Under the pieces are notes generated by a model, which was given only the letters and a program-made list of their open reading frames with translations, did not search any database and was not told the origin of the DNA. Shown here piece by piece: positions 1-10,267 of a stretch of 64,000 nucleotides of DNA; the first letter of the stretch is position 1; each line of letters starts with the position of its first letter. The stretch covers positions 466,001-530,000 of the forward strand of contig NZ_CP110644.1 of assembly GCF_026153515.1 (NCBI RefSeq), given 5' to 3'. The position numbers were made by a program, and so were the translations under genes. This stretch comes from Pseudomonas sp. KU26590. Its GTDB lineage: Bacteria > Pseudomonadota > Gammaproteobacteria > Pseudomonadales > Pseudomonadaceae.

Positions 1-1
1 C

Positions 2-277
2 GCCAAGACCGTTGTGCAGGACAACTGCAGCTGCAGCAGTGAGCACGAAACCATGCACGTGCTCACTGAAGAAAACGTCATCGCACAGCTGCAACATCTG
101 CGCACGCACCCTTCCGTGGCGTCCAAGCTGGCCAGTGGTCAGTTGTTCATCCATGGCTGGGTCTACGACATCGAAACCAGCGAAATCCGCGCTTACGATG
201 CCGAGCAGGATTGCTTCCTGCCGCTGGATGGCGACCATCCGGTGCCCATGGCGTCGATCCCCCGCGGGCGATATTGA
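2..277 (+). CDS. Beta-class carbonic anhydrase, C-terminal part (cut by window edge)
   Basis: This is the last 91 codons of a protein that begins before the window, since the frame is open to base 2. It contains HGWVYDIETSEIRAYD, the characteristic final strand of bacterial beta-carbonic anhydrases, which interconvert CO2 and bicarbonate in the cytoplasm. The zinc ligands (Cys, His, Cys) lie upstream and cannot be checked. A SulP anion transporter follows 131 bp downstream on the same strand. Such pairs suggest that the enzyme works with bicarbonate or another anion carried by the transporter; that is inference. Confidence 0.85.
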   Translation, partial: AKTVVQDNCSCSSEHETMHVLTEENVIAQLQHLRTHPSVASKLASGQLFIHGWVYDIETSEIRAYDAEQDCFLPLDGDHPVPMASIPRGRY

Positions 278-408
278 TCGCCGGCTGACCCGCTGCGCCT
301 GAGCGCAGCGGCGTCGGCCCTGACGCTTCCACCCTCATACAAGCTCGTAGCGGCCGCGCATAGCGCGTGCCGCCGGGCGTTGTCACGTCTGAATTCCGGA
401 GAGTCGTC

Positions 409-1938
409 ATGGCTACTACTGATCTGAAAGCGTTGTTACCACGGGAGCTGCTGGCTTCCGTGGTGGTTTTTCTGGTGGCCCTGCCGCTGTGCATGGGCAT
501 TGCCATCGCTTCCGGCATGCCGCCGTCCAAAGGTTTGATCACCGGCATCATTGGCGGTCTGGTGGTGGGCTGGCTGGCCGGTTCGCCGCTACAGGTCAGC
601 GGCCCGGCGGCAGGTCTGGCGGTGCTGGTGTTCGAGCTGGTCCGTGAACATGGCATGGCCATGCTCGGGCCGATTTTGCTGCTCGCCGGGGCGCTGCAAT
701 TGCTGGCCGGTCGCTTGAAGCTCGGTTGCTGGTTTCGCGTCACGGCGCCGGCGGTGGTGTACGGCATGCTCGCGGGCATTGGTGTGCTGATCGTGCTTTC
801 CCAGGTCCACGTCATGTTCGACAGCGGGCCCAAGCCTTCCGGGCTGGATAATCTGGTGGCGTTCCCGCAGACCGTTGTCAGTGCGATGGGGATGGGCAGC
901 GCCATGCAGGCCGGTCTTCTCGGGCTGGGCACCATCGCCGTGATGTGGCTGTGGGAAAAGCGTCGGCCCCATGCGCTGCGGTTTGTGCCGGGCGCATTGC
1001 TCGGCGTCGGCATCGCAACGGTGGTGAGCCTGGTGATGAGCTTGCAGGTCAAGCGCGTCGAGGTTCCGGCCAACCTTGCTGAGGCCATCGACTGGCTGCG
1101 CCCCGCAGACCTGCTGAACCTGGCGGATCCTGCCATCCTGATCGCGGCGATTGCCGTGGCCTTCATTGCCAGCGCCGAAACCCTGTTGTCGGCAGCGGCG
1201 GTGGATCGGATGCACGACGGCCCGCGTTCGGACTTCGACAAAGAGCTCAGCGCCCAGGGCGTAGGCAACATGTTGTGCGGTCTGGTTGGCGCGTTGCCGA
1301 TGACCGGCGTGATCGTGCGCAGTTCGGCCAACGTGCAGGCGGGTGCAAAGACGCGACTGTCGGCGATGTTCCACGGGCTGTGGCTGCTGGCGTTCGTGCT
1401 GTTGCTGTCGAGCGTGCTGCAGAGCATTCCTGTGGCGAGCCTCGCCGGCGTGCTGGTCTACACCGGCGTGAAGCTGGTGAACATTCAGGCGCTCAAGGGG
1501 CTGGGACGCTACGGCCGCATGCCGATGTTCATCTATGGCGCGACCGCCAGCGCGATTGTCCTGACGGACCTGCTGACGGGTGTGTTGATCGGCTTTGGCC
1601 TGACCCTGGTGAAGCTGGCGCTGAATGCATCGCGGTTGAAGATCAATCTGGTCGACCTGCCGGCCGAGGGTGAAATGGAGCTGCGCCTCAATGGTTCGGC
1701 TACGTTCCTCAAAGTGCCGGCCCTGACGCAGACACTGGAAACCGTGCCGCCCGGCACCACGCTGCATGTGCCGTTGGGCAATCTGAGGTATATCGACCAT
1801 TCCTGCCTGGAGTTGCTGGAGGAATGGGGTCGGGCCAATGCCGCACAGGGCTCGCGTTTACTGTTGGAGCAACGGCTGCTCAAGCGTCGCGTGGAGGGAA
1901 GGATCCGCACGTCGATCGGAGGCGCAGCGCTGCATTAA
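409..1938 (+). CDS. SulP-family inorganic anion transporter
   Basis: A 509-residue inner-membrane protein with about ten to twelve hydrophobic segments. SulP hallmarks are visible: a GPAAGLAVLV segment in the first quarter, and the ALPMTGVIVRSSANVQAGAK region followed by TRLSAMFHGLWLL. The last ~90 residues (LRLNGSATFLKVPAL to LELLEEW) look like a short STAS domain. I chose ATG 409, which has GGAG about 9 bases upstream, rather than a GTG at 367. Family members move sulfate, bicarbonate or other anions. Placement next to a carbonic anhydrase favours bicarbonate, but the substrate is not established by sequence. Confidence 0.85.
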   Translation: MATTDLKALLPRELLASVVVFLVALPLCMGIAIASGMPPSKGLITGIIGGLVVGWLAGSPLQVSGPAAGLAVLVFELVREHGMAMLGPILLLAGALQLLAGRLKLGCWFRVTAPAVVYGMLAGIGVLIVLSQVHVMFDSGPKPSGLDNLVAFPQTVVSAMGMGSAMQAGLLGLGTIAVMWLWEKRRPHALRFVPGALLGVGIATVVSLVMSLQVKRVEVPANLAEAIDWLRPADLLNLADPAILIAAIAVAFIASAETLLSAAAVDRMHDGPRSDFDKELSAQGVGNMLCGLVGALPMTGVIVRSSANVQAGAKTRLSAMFHGLWLLAFVLLLSSVLQSIPVASLAGVLVYTGVKLVNIQALKGLGRYGRMPMFIYGATASAIVLTDLLTGVLIGFGLTLVKLALNASRLKINLVDLPAEGEMELRLNGSATFLKVPALTQTLETVPPGTTLHVPLGNLRYIDHSCLELLEEWGRANAAQGSRLLLEQRLLKRRVEGRIRTSIGGAALH

Positions 1939-1963
1939 GGTCCGCGTGAGGGGGCGTGCGGGA

Positions 1964-2614
1964 TCAGTCTTTCCCGCATTCCAGCTCCAGACCCACGCCC
2001 AGCTGACGTGACAGGCTGGGCCAGCGTTTCCAGGCCGCATCGGTGTCCGGGCTGGCGAGGCGATCGCGGTAGGCTTCCACCGACTCCAGGGAGAAGCTTT
2101 CGTCGTTGAGCATTTCGTCGATAGCGTGATGCACCACTTCATCCAGCTGGTTGGCGAACGATTCGCCGATCAGTTGGTGGGCGATGACACTGGCCACGGT
2201 GGTGTTCATCGGTATCAGCGGTTGGCCGAAATGCTTGATGTACAGATCATTCACTTCTTCTACCAGACGGTGGGCCAGATACGCCTCATCCAACAGCCCG
2301 TCGAGCCCTTCGTGGCCCGCCATGATGGCGGGCGGCGCGCTGAAGAATTGCTCGGCGATTCTGAGGACCGGCCTGATCTGGCTTTCAATGCCCGCCTGCA
2401 ACGCGACGTCGTGGGCGGCGTCCAGCAGGTCCGGCACCTGACCGATGTAGGCAACGACGAATCGCGTCAGCACGCCTCGCGCGTCTACGTCAGGCAGGTG
2501 AATGGAAGGGTGCAGATGAGGAAGTTGCGACTCCAACTGGCGCGATAGCTGCCCGGATTGGTTTTCGTGTTCCTGAGCTCGGGTGATCTGCTCGCGCAAT
2601 GCGGCGGTGTTCAT
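1964..2614 (-). CDS. Conserved hypothetical protein
   Basis: A 216-residue soluble, mostly helical and acidic protein with no signal peptide or membrane segment. I recognise no catalytic motif and no named domain. It is convergent with the SulP gene (25 bp between the two stops) and divergent from the SCO gene. Codon use looks native, so this is probably a conserved Pseudomonas protein. In related genomes the aa3 cytochrome oxidase cluster lies in this interval; here this gene takes that position. Confidence 0.6.
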   Translation of the reverse strand: MNTAALREQITRAQEHENQSGQLSRQLESQLPHLHPSIHLPDVDARGVLTRFVVAYIGQVPDLLDAAHDVALQAGIESQIRPVLRIAEQFFSAPPAIMAGHEGLDGLLDEAYLAHRLVEEVNDLYIKHFGQPLIPMNTTVASVIAHQLIGESFANQLDEVVHHAIDEMLNDESFSLESVEAYRDRLASPDTDAAWKRWPSLSRQLGVGLELECGKD

Positions 2615-2764
2615 GGATGCTCCATAGGCAGTGAAACCAAGCGGTCATTATAGGGAAGTCCATACCTTAGCTTGCCCACAAATGACGCTAAGACGTAATT
2701 GTCATAACAGCTTCATGGTTATGTGCATAATCGCGCGCTCGTGGACCACTTATGGGCTGAACTC

Positions 2765-3397
2765 ATGACCCGAACCCAGAAAACCGTTTTCATCTTTATG
2801 GCCATCGTGGCGCTGGTGCTTGGCCTGACCGTTTACCGTGTGCTGTCCGGACCGGATCAAGGCGACCAGACAGCCCTTATCGACGCAGGGATTATCCTTC
2901 TCCCGCAGAGCCGCAACGTGCCGGATCTCTCGCTCACCGATCAGGACGGCCAATCCGTTTCATTGAGCCAATTGAAGGGCAAATGGACGGTGCTATTCTT
3001 CGGCTACACCTTCTGCCCGGACATCTGCCCGACCACCCTCGCCCAGCTACGTCAGATTAAAAGCGAGTTGCCTAAGGACGTCGTCGAAAAACTGCGCATC
3101 GTGCTGGTCAGCGTCGACCCCGATCGCGACACCCCGCAACAGCTCAAGCAATACCTGGGTTATTTCGACAAGCAGTTCGTCGGTCTGGCGGCGCCAGTCG
3201 ATACGCTGCAGAAGTTGGCGAATGCCGTGAGCATCCCGTACATCCCGGCGGACACCAGCAAGCCGAACTACACGGTCGACCACAGCGGTAACCTCGCCCT
3301 CCTCGGTCCCGACGGCACGCAGCGCGGCTTCATCCGCGCGCCGCTGAACAGCCAGAAGCTGGTGGCGCAGTTGCCGGGGCTGGTTGAGAGGAAGTGA
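2765..3397 (+). CDS. SCO1/SenC-family copper chaperone / thioredoxin-fold protein
   Basis: A 210-residue protein with one N-terminal membrane anchor (about residues 7-27) and a periplasmic thioredoxin-like domain. The copper-binding set of the SCO family is complete: Cys84 and Cys88 in CPDIC, and His173 in VDHSGN. SCO proteins deliver copper to the CuA site of cytochrome oxidase subunit II or act as thiol-redox proteins. ATG 2765 is preferred over a start at 2723 because the membrane anchor follows it directly. No oxidase subunit gene is adjacent, which is unusual for this gene in pseudomonads. Confidence 0.85.
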   Translation: MTRTQKTVFIFMAIVALVLGLTVYRVLSGPDQGDQTALIDAGIILLPQSRNVPDLSLTDQDGQSVSLSQLKGKWTVLFFGYTFCPDICPTTLAQLRQIKSELPKDVVEKLRIVLVSVDPDRDTPQQLKQYLGYFDKQFVGLAAPVDTLQKLANAVSIPYIPADTSKPNYTVDHSGNLALLGPDGTQRGFIRAPLNSQKLVAQLPGLVERK

Positions 3398-3462
3398 AGA
3401 CAAATGATCTCGGCGTCGCGCCGTGATAATTGCAGGAGCGCTTGATGCCTAACGACGGCCTC

Positions 3463-3554
3463 TGTAGGAGCGCGCTTGCCCGCGATGGCTGAGGCACGGA
3501 CGCTAGAGATATATCGGCTGTACCGACCATTTCGCGGGCAAGCGCGCTCCTACA
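3463..3554. repeat. REP-type inverted repeat pair
   Basis: A perfect 23-base inverted repeat: 3463-3485 begins TGTAGGAGCGCGCTTGC, and its reverse complement lies at 3532-3554. The arms are separated by 46 bases. It has the form of the GTAGGAGC-type REP doublets of fluorescent pseudomonads and lies between the convergent ends of the SCO gene and metQ. Confidence 0.8.
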
Positions 3555-3598
3555 CGGGGGTGGTAGCGGATGATCAATCCGAGCGTGCGCAATATCTG

Positions 3599-3683
3599 TG
3601 AGCCGGCTTGAACTGGCGAACGCGGTTTGCCAGCTGCGATCCTAATCTCTGAAACAACGCATTCGCCAGCAAGCCGGCTCCCA
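3599..3683. repeat. Second REP-type inverted repeat pair of a different family
   Basis: An imperfect inverted repeat: GTGAGCCGGCTTG at 3599 pairs with CAAGCCGGCTCCCAC ending at 3683, and CTGGCGAACGCG pairs with GCATTCGCCAG. The core differs from the pair just upstream, so two REP families occupy the same 311 bp intergenic gap. No gene is visible in that gap. Confidence 0.7.
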
Positions 3684-3708
3684 CGACGTCACCCGCCTAA
3701 TACCTTGA

Positions 3709-4482
3709 TCAGAACGCCGGAACCACGGCGCCTTTGTATTTCTCAACGATGAACGCCTTGGTTTCCGGGCTGTGCAGCGCGGCGACCAGTTTCTGGATGG
3801 CCGGGGCATCCTTGTTGTCTTCGCGGGTCACCAGGATGTTCGCGTAAGGCGACTCCGATCCTTCGATGATCAGCGCATCCTTGGTGGGATCAAGCTTGGC
3901 CGTCAGGGCGTAGTTGGTGTTGATCAGCGCCAGATCCACCTGCGTCAGTACGCGTGGCAGAGTCGCGGCTTCCAGCTCGCGGAATTTCAGGTTCTTCGGG
4001 TTCTGCTGAACGTCGCTTGGCTTGGCGGTGATGCTGGTCGGATCCTTCAGGGTGATCAGGCCGGCCTTGACCAGCAGCAACAGCGCGCGGCCCTCGTTGG
4101 TGGCGTCATTCGGGATGGCCACGTTAGCGCCATCCGGCAGCTCGGCCAGACTTTTGAGCTTGTCCGAGTACGCGCCAAACGGCTCAATGTGAACCTTGGC
4201 CACGCTCACCAGATGCGTGCCCTTGCCCTTGTTGAACTCATCGAGATACGGCTGGTGCTGGAAGAAGTTGGCGTCCATGCGGTTCTGGTCCACCTGCACG
4301 TTGGGCTGAATGTAATCGTTGAACACCTTCACGTTCAGCGTTACACCTTCCTTCGCCAGCATCGGCTTCACGAACTCGAGAATCTCGGCGTGGGGCACGG
4401 CGGAAGCCGCAACGGTCAAGGTCTCATCAGCATGGGCAGACAGGGCCGCCACCGCCGCAAATACAGCCAACAACTTCTTCAT
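3709..4482 (-). CDS. metQ: MetQ/NlpA-family methionine-binding protein
   Basis: A 257-residue substrate-binding protein of the D/L-methionine ABC importer. It has an N-terminal signal peptide ending near SAHADE. There is no lipobox cysteine, so this version is predicted to be a free periplasmic protein and not a lipoprotein like E. coli MetQ. Family landmarks include NDYIQPNVQVD, DANFFQHQPYL, VHIEPFGAYSDK and AIPNDATNEGRALLLL. It is the last gene of the metN-metI-metQ operon, 65 bp after metI. Binding of another amino acid cannot be excluded. Confidence 0.9.
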   Translation of the reverse strand: MKKLLAVFAAVAALSAHADETLTVAASAVPHAEILEFVKPMLAKEGVTLNVKVFNDYIQPNVQVDQNRMDANFFQHQPYLDEFNKGKGTHLVSVAKVHIEPFGAYSDKLKSLAELPDGANVAIPNDATNEGRALLLLVKAGLITLKDPTSITAKPSDVQQNPKNLKFRELEAATLPRVLTQVDLALINTNYALTAKLDPTKDALIIEGSESPYANILVTREDNKDAPAIQKLVAALHSPETKAFIVEKYKGAVVPAF

Positions 4483-4547
4483 TTCTACTACTCCTGAAAT
4501 GCACGCGCAGTGGCGTGCATCTGCCGGTCAGTGACCGGCGAATTCGG

Positions 4548-5222
4548 TTAACGGTGTGAAAAGTGCGCGACCAGTCTGTCGCCAACGGTTTGCAGGATCT
4601 GCACCAGCACCAGCAGCAATACGACCGTTACAAACATCACATCGTTCTGAAAGCGTTGATAACCGTAGCGAATCGCCAGATCGCCCAGGCCGCCGGCGCC
4701 GACCGCACCGGCCATGGCCGTGAACGACACCAGTGCAATCGCGGTGACGGTGATTGCGGCGAGAATGCCCGGGCGTGCTTCAGGCAACAGCGCCTTGATC
4801 ACGACCTGCCGGGTCGTCGCGCCCATGGCCTGAGTGGCCTCGATGATCCCGCGATCCACTTCCCGCAGCGCGGTTTCCACCAGGCGTGCAAAGAACGGCG
4901 TGGCGCCTGCGATCAACGGCGGCAGCGTGCCGAGAATGCCCAGCGAGGTGCCGGTGATGATTTCCGTCAGCGGCATCATCACGATCAGCAGGATGATGAA
5001 CGGCAGCGCTCGCAGCATGTTCACGATCAGGCCGACGGTGGTGTAGAGCGGCTTGTTCTCAAGCAACTGACGCGGAGAGGTCAGGAACATCAGCACGCCA
5101 AGCGGCAAGCCCAGCAGGACGGTGAAGGCAAGCGACACGCCGAGCATGATCAGGGTGTCGCCTGTCGCCAGCCAGATTTCGTACCAGTCGACGTTGGAAA
5201 ACAGGTTGAGAAAGGTGTCCAT
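4548..5222 (-). CDS. metI: Methionine ABC transporter permease
   Basis: A 224-residue inner-membrane permease with about five hydrophobic segments. The binding-protein-dependent transport loop (EAA-type, around EVDRGIIEATQAMGATTRQVV) contacts the ATPase. The start codon overlaps the metN stop by one base (TGATG), so the two are translationally coupled. Length and order (N, I, Q) match the standard MetNIQ importer. Confidence 0.92.
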   Translation of the reverse strand: MDTFLNLFSNVDWYEIWLATGDTLIMLGVSLAFTVLLGLPLGVLMFLTSPRQLLENKPLYTTVGLIVNMLRALPFIILLIVMMPLTEIITGTSLGILGTLPPLIAGATPFFARLVETALREVDRGIIEATQAMGATTRQVVIKALLPEARPGILAAITVTAIALVSFTAMAGAVGAGGLGDLAIRYGYQRFQNDVMFVTVVLLLVLVQILQTVGDRLVAHFSHR

Positions 5223-6229
5223 CAGCGCAGGACCTCCATGTGAACGTCGGCTGCGGTGAAGCGGGCAAACGCGGCATCCATGTCACCACCGGTGATGGCC
5301 AGCGTCAGTTGCCCGTAAGGCGTGTCTTTGATGCGGTCGATACGGCCGGCCAGAATGCTGTAGTCCACACCGGTTTCCCGCGCGACCGTGCCCAGCAATG
5401 GCGCGTAGGTCGCTTCGCCCTGAAACGTCAGGCGCACGATGCGACCCTGAACATGGGCGAAATCGAGGTTCAGCTGGTTTTCGTCGACCTCCTCGTCTTC
5501 CTGCACAAAACGGCGAGTGGTCGGGTGCTTGGGGTGCAGAAACACATCGGCCACAGCGCCCTGCTCGACGATGATGCCCGCATCCATGACCGCCACCTGA
5601 TCGCAGACGCGACGGATCACGTCCATTTCGTGGGTGATCAACACGATGGTCAGGTTTAGTTCGCGATTGATCTCGGCCAGCAGCTGCAACACCGACGCCG
5701 TGGTTTGCGGGTCAAGGGCGCTGGTGGCCTCGTCGCACAGCAGAATCTTTGGCTTGGTCGCCAGCGCGCGGGCGATGCCGACGCGTTGCTTCTGACCGCC
5801 TGACAATTGCGCCGGGTATTTCCTGGCGTGGTCGGAAAGACCCACGCGGGCGAGCAGCTCGGCCACGCGCTGATCAATCTGCGCGCGGGACATGTCCCCG
5901 GCCAGCGTCAGCGGCATGGCGACGTTGTCGGCCACCGTCTTTGACGACAGCAGATTGAAGTGCTGGAAAATCATGCCGACCTGACGGCGGAAGCCGCGCA
6001 GACCATCGGCGTCCAGTGCGGTGACATCAACGTCATCGACCAGAATCTTGCCGCCGCTCGGTGCCTCAAGGCGGTTGATCAGGCGCAGCATGGTGCTTTT
6101 GCCGGCGCCGGAATGGCCGATCAGACCAAACACCTGGCCGTTTTCGATGCGCAGGCTGGTGGGGTGCAGCGCGGGAATTTCCCGGTCGGCAACCCGATAG
6201 GTTTTGTGGACGTTTTGGAACTCGATCAC
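5222..6229 (-). CDS. metN: Methionine ABC transporter ATP-binding protein
   Basis: A 335-residue ATPase. Walker A is GHSGAGKST (residues 38-46), the signature is [15 protein letters not shown], and Walker B is [12 protein letters not shown]. The C-terminal ~90 residues form the extra ACT-like NIL domain of MetN proteins, which binds methionine and inhibits transport when the cytoplasmic pool is full. It is the first gene of the operon. I see no recognisable methionine riboswitch or other known operator upstream. Confidence 0.92.
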   Translation of the reverse strand: MIEFQNVHKTYRVADREIPALHPTSLRIENGQVFGLIGHSGAGKSTMLRLINRLEAPSGGKILVDDVDVTALDADGLRGFRRQVGMIFQHFNLLSSKTVADNVAMPLTLAGDMSRAQIDQRVAELLARVGLSDHARKYPAQLSGGQKQRVGIARALATKPKILLCDEATSALDPQTTASVLQLLAEINRELNLTIVLITHEMDVIRRVCDQVAVMDAGIIVEQGAVADVFLHPKHPTTRRFVQEDEEVDENQLNLDFAHVQGRIVRLTFQGEATYAPLLGTVARETGVDYSILAGRIDRIKDTPYGQLTLAITGGDMDAAFARFTAADVHMEVLR

Positions 6230-6610
6230 GGAGCGAACCTTGTGGGGCGCGTTGAAAGATCAGCGTGGGGCTCATGCCTTCATCACGCTGCTGAGCGATG
6301 CCATTTCGGCTTCGGCTGGGTAAACCGGGCGCGCATTTTAGCCTGTCGAATCCAGGTTGGGCCCAGCATTCTTAGCATTTATTTCGCACTGGACCTGCCG
6401 AACGGTCATATGGATGGCCGGCTGTCAGTCCGGCGATGGAAATCGAAGAATCGGAAAAACAAACGGAACGGCTGTTTTCATCGTCAGTCACTTACTTAGC
6501 GCCTGAATAATGCCTGACTTCGTGTCAGGCATTTCCGCCTACGAGCTCCTGCTGCCTCCACACCATGGAATGCCGAAAAAGGAGCCGTCTGAACCGAGGA
6601 GTTTTGTCTG
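6230..6610. other. Intergenic region between divergent metN and katE
   Basis: This 381 bp region contains no supportable gene and must hold the promoters of metN (leftward) and katE (rightward). The only structure I see is a hairpin at 6511-6531 (TGCCTGAC, loop TTCGT, GTCAGGCA) about 80 bases before katE. It could be a transcript feature or an operator-like site; its role is unknown. Confidence 0.5.
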
Positions 6611-8770
<2,160 letters not shown>

Positions 8771-8790
8771 TTTGCGGGGCTAGCCGTAAC

Positions 8791-8826
8791 AAAAAAGGCG
8801 TTGCCCGCGAGGGCAACGCCTTTTCT
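8791..8826. terminator. Bidirectional hairpin terminator after katE
   Basis: A-run, then GGCGTTGCCC, loop GCGA, GGGCAACGCC and TTTTCTTTT: a perfect 10 bp stem with A and T tracts on both sides, so it can act in both directions. A second copy with one stem mismatch lies at 15822-15857, beside the intact lipoprotein gene. Confidence 0.9.
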
Positions 8827-8935
8827 TTTGATCAAAAATCGATCAGAGCTGAGCGGGTTTCAACACAATCTTCGCAGGCTCGGTCCGCTCGATTTCACGC
8901 TGCATCTGCAACTCGAAATCGGGGTTGATCTTCGT
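8791..8935. repeat. Left copy of the ~145 bp direct repeat flanking the Rhs island
   Basis: It aligns without gaps to 15822-15966 (constant offset 7,031), with about 8 mismatches by eye, close to 94% identity. The repeat consists of the bidirectional terminator plus the last ~30 codons of the PA5502-like lipoprotein gene. Similarity stops sharply around 8936, where island sequence begins. Confidence 0.9.
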
Positions 8936-8947
8936 TAGGCGCTGTCA
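8843..8947 (-). pseudogene. 3'-terminal remnant of the PA5502-like lipoprotein gene
   Basis: Read on the minus strand, this encodes 32-33 residues (TKINPDFELQMQREIERTEP, then AKIVLKPAQL and stop). They match the C-terminus of the intact lipoprotein at 15874-16587 with about three substitutions. Upstream the frame meets a stop and unrelated island DNA, so it cannot be a working gene. It marks the left boundary of an insertion between katE and its ancestral neighbour. Confidence 0.88.
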
Positions 8948-9086
8948 GTGCGTGACCAATCACAACGAGCCTCCTCCCACTGCGCTGCAATTAGCACGTT
9001 GAAAAAAGGCAAAGAACTCTTCTGAGACTTCAGGGCATAAGCGCAGCAAACCATAATGGTCCGCGCCTTTAACTTACTGGCTATTT

Positions 9087-9518
9087 TTATCGATATTCAA
9101 AATACTTTATCATCATTTCAGTTGGTAGGTTCCTGTCGACGTTCAAAGCGTGTAGCAGCTCGAGAAACCATGACAGGTTATCTCCTAGGTCCGAGCGTTT
9201 GGTCTCATCCCAGTAGAGAAGACAGATAGCAAGTCTTGCCATTAATATATTGCGGTCTCGGAATTCACGCACCGCTGCTGAATCCCCAATTATTGACCAC
9301 CAAATTGAGGCTTTAGCAGCAAGTGTCTCAACAGGGATCTTGTCTTCGATGTAGTCCCTAACTAACTGCGTCGGATCGTTTTCGGGATTTGAAAAATGAA
9401 TATCCAATGCGTCTAAAACGCTGACAAAGAACGTAAGCTGATGCTTAAGCGCATTAGAGTCCCCGGCAGGTCGAACTATTGAGTTGATACTATATTTTTT
9501 AAAATGTTCGAGATCCAT
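9087..9518 (-). CDS. Hypothetical protein, candidate orphan immunity protein
   Basis: A 143-residue soluble, probably all-helical protein with no signal peptide or membrane segment. Its DNA is visibly more AT-rich than the flanking core genes, as is usual for Rhs-associated cargo. Its second half (ILMARLAICLLYWDETKRSD to FLELLHAL) has the same spacing of hydrophobic and acidic positions as the immunity candidate at 10268-10756, so both may belong to one divergent family; that is only pattern similarity. It is the most distal gene of the Rhs cargo. I do not recognise a named family. Confidence 0.6.
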   Translation of the reverse strand: MDLEHFKKYSINSIVRPAGDSNALKHQLTFFVSVLDALDIHFSNPENDPTQLVRDYIEDKIPVETLAAKASIWWSIIGDSAAVREFRDRNILMARLAICLLYWDETKRSDLGDNLSWFLELLHALNVDRNLPTEMMIKYFEYR

Positions 9519-9714
9519 AATTTATTTCCAAAATTACTCAAGGCGGTTGAGCGATACTGGCTGTATGAGCCGCTTTCTTTTTCCCATCCTCAGACTTTGA
9601 TTAAACAGAACCGAGCTCTAGTACCTAGGGAGGCTGTCCACCTCGAATCAGCAAAAAACCCGAGGCCAGCCCTTTTAGGAAATCACAGAGAAGAAAGAGG
9701 CCGCTATTTAAAGC

Positions 9715-10017
9715 CTAATCCTTGGTAAAGAACTCAATTAGAAGCGGGGGGATTCCGGGAATGACTTTCTTCAAGTAGACCAAGTAGAGATATACCGCTG
9801 TTGGCTCAGTTGAGTCTCCTTCTTCCCATTCCTCTTGAGTTCCATAGCAGACGATTACACACCTAGCAAGATTTGAAAGGGCGGCGTTTGGTCCACATTG
9901 CTGGTCGTGCAAAACCCAAAGTTCATGCATCAGTTTTATTATTGCTGGGTCGCGTCGATCTATTTTTCGACAAGCGACCGCTTTTTTAGATGAGGAACAA
10001 GATTTGGCGTTCGCTCG
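9715..10017 (-). pseudogene. Truncated paralogue of the Rhs immunity gene
   Basis: The frame is open from 10017 down to the stop at 9715 but has no good start; the first ATG, at 9930, leaves only 71 residues. The product matches the second half of the 162-residue immunity candidate: NLARCVIVCYGTQEEWEEGD here against KLARCVIMCFGTEEGWLEMD there, with similarity reaching upstream through KAVACRKIDRRDPAIIKLMHELW. The N-terminal half is missing. It is either a 5'-truncated relic left by replacement of an earlier toxin-immunity tip or, less likely, a short expressed protein from ATG 9930. Confidence 0.65.
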
Positions 10018-10030
10018 TCAAAAACAGAGC

Positions 10031-10230
10031 TAAAGGGGTCCGTCCCCTTAAACTGTCCCCTTAAACTAGATGTTCAATCATCTGAAATCCCGTCCCTTAT
10101 CCCAAGCCGGTTCATAACATGTAAACAGAAGTCGCAAAATGGCAATGGCTTACCATAGCTGAAGGGGTCCGCCCCCTTTAACTTCGTTACCAGGCTGTTA
10201 GTGGATGCTCTAGAGTTAAAGGGGGGGCGT
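10031..10230. repeat. Short G/C-tract repeats between immunity genes
   Basis: A cluster of related motifs: AAGGGGTCCGTCCCCTTAAA near 10032, TCCCCTTAAACT near 10056, GAAGGGGTCCGCCCCCTTTA near 10161, and the inverse AGTTAAAGGGGGGGC near 10213. Each unit is a small palindrome (GGGG...CCCC). They sit in the 250 bp gap between the truncated and intact immunity genes and contain no gene. Similar palindromes are often seen around Rhs tips and other rearranged loci; I cannot assign a function. Confidence 0.6.
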
Positions 10231-10267
10231 CACGTCTGGCTGCTCGCCTATGCCCGTATTGGTTGCA

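Noticed and set aside
147..1800. Long minus-strand open frames across the SulP gene
   Set aside because: The composition is skewed (Ser/Thr/Pro/Arg or His/Gln/Arg), there is no recognisable domain, and the opposite strand encodes a coherent membrane transporter.
6230..6610. Possible SAM or methionine riboswitch before metN
   Set aside because: I could not find conserved SAM-riboswitch helices, and such riboswitches are not usual for this operon in Pseudomonas.
9504..9728. A 74-codon plus-strand frame between the two immunity-like genes
   Set aside because: It overlaps the start of the minus-strand gene, has no clear ribosome site and no recognisable sequence. It probably reflects low coding pressure in the island.
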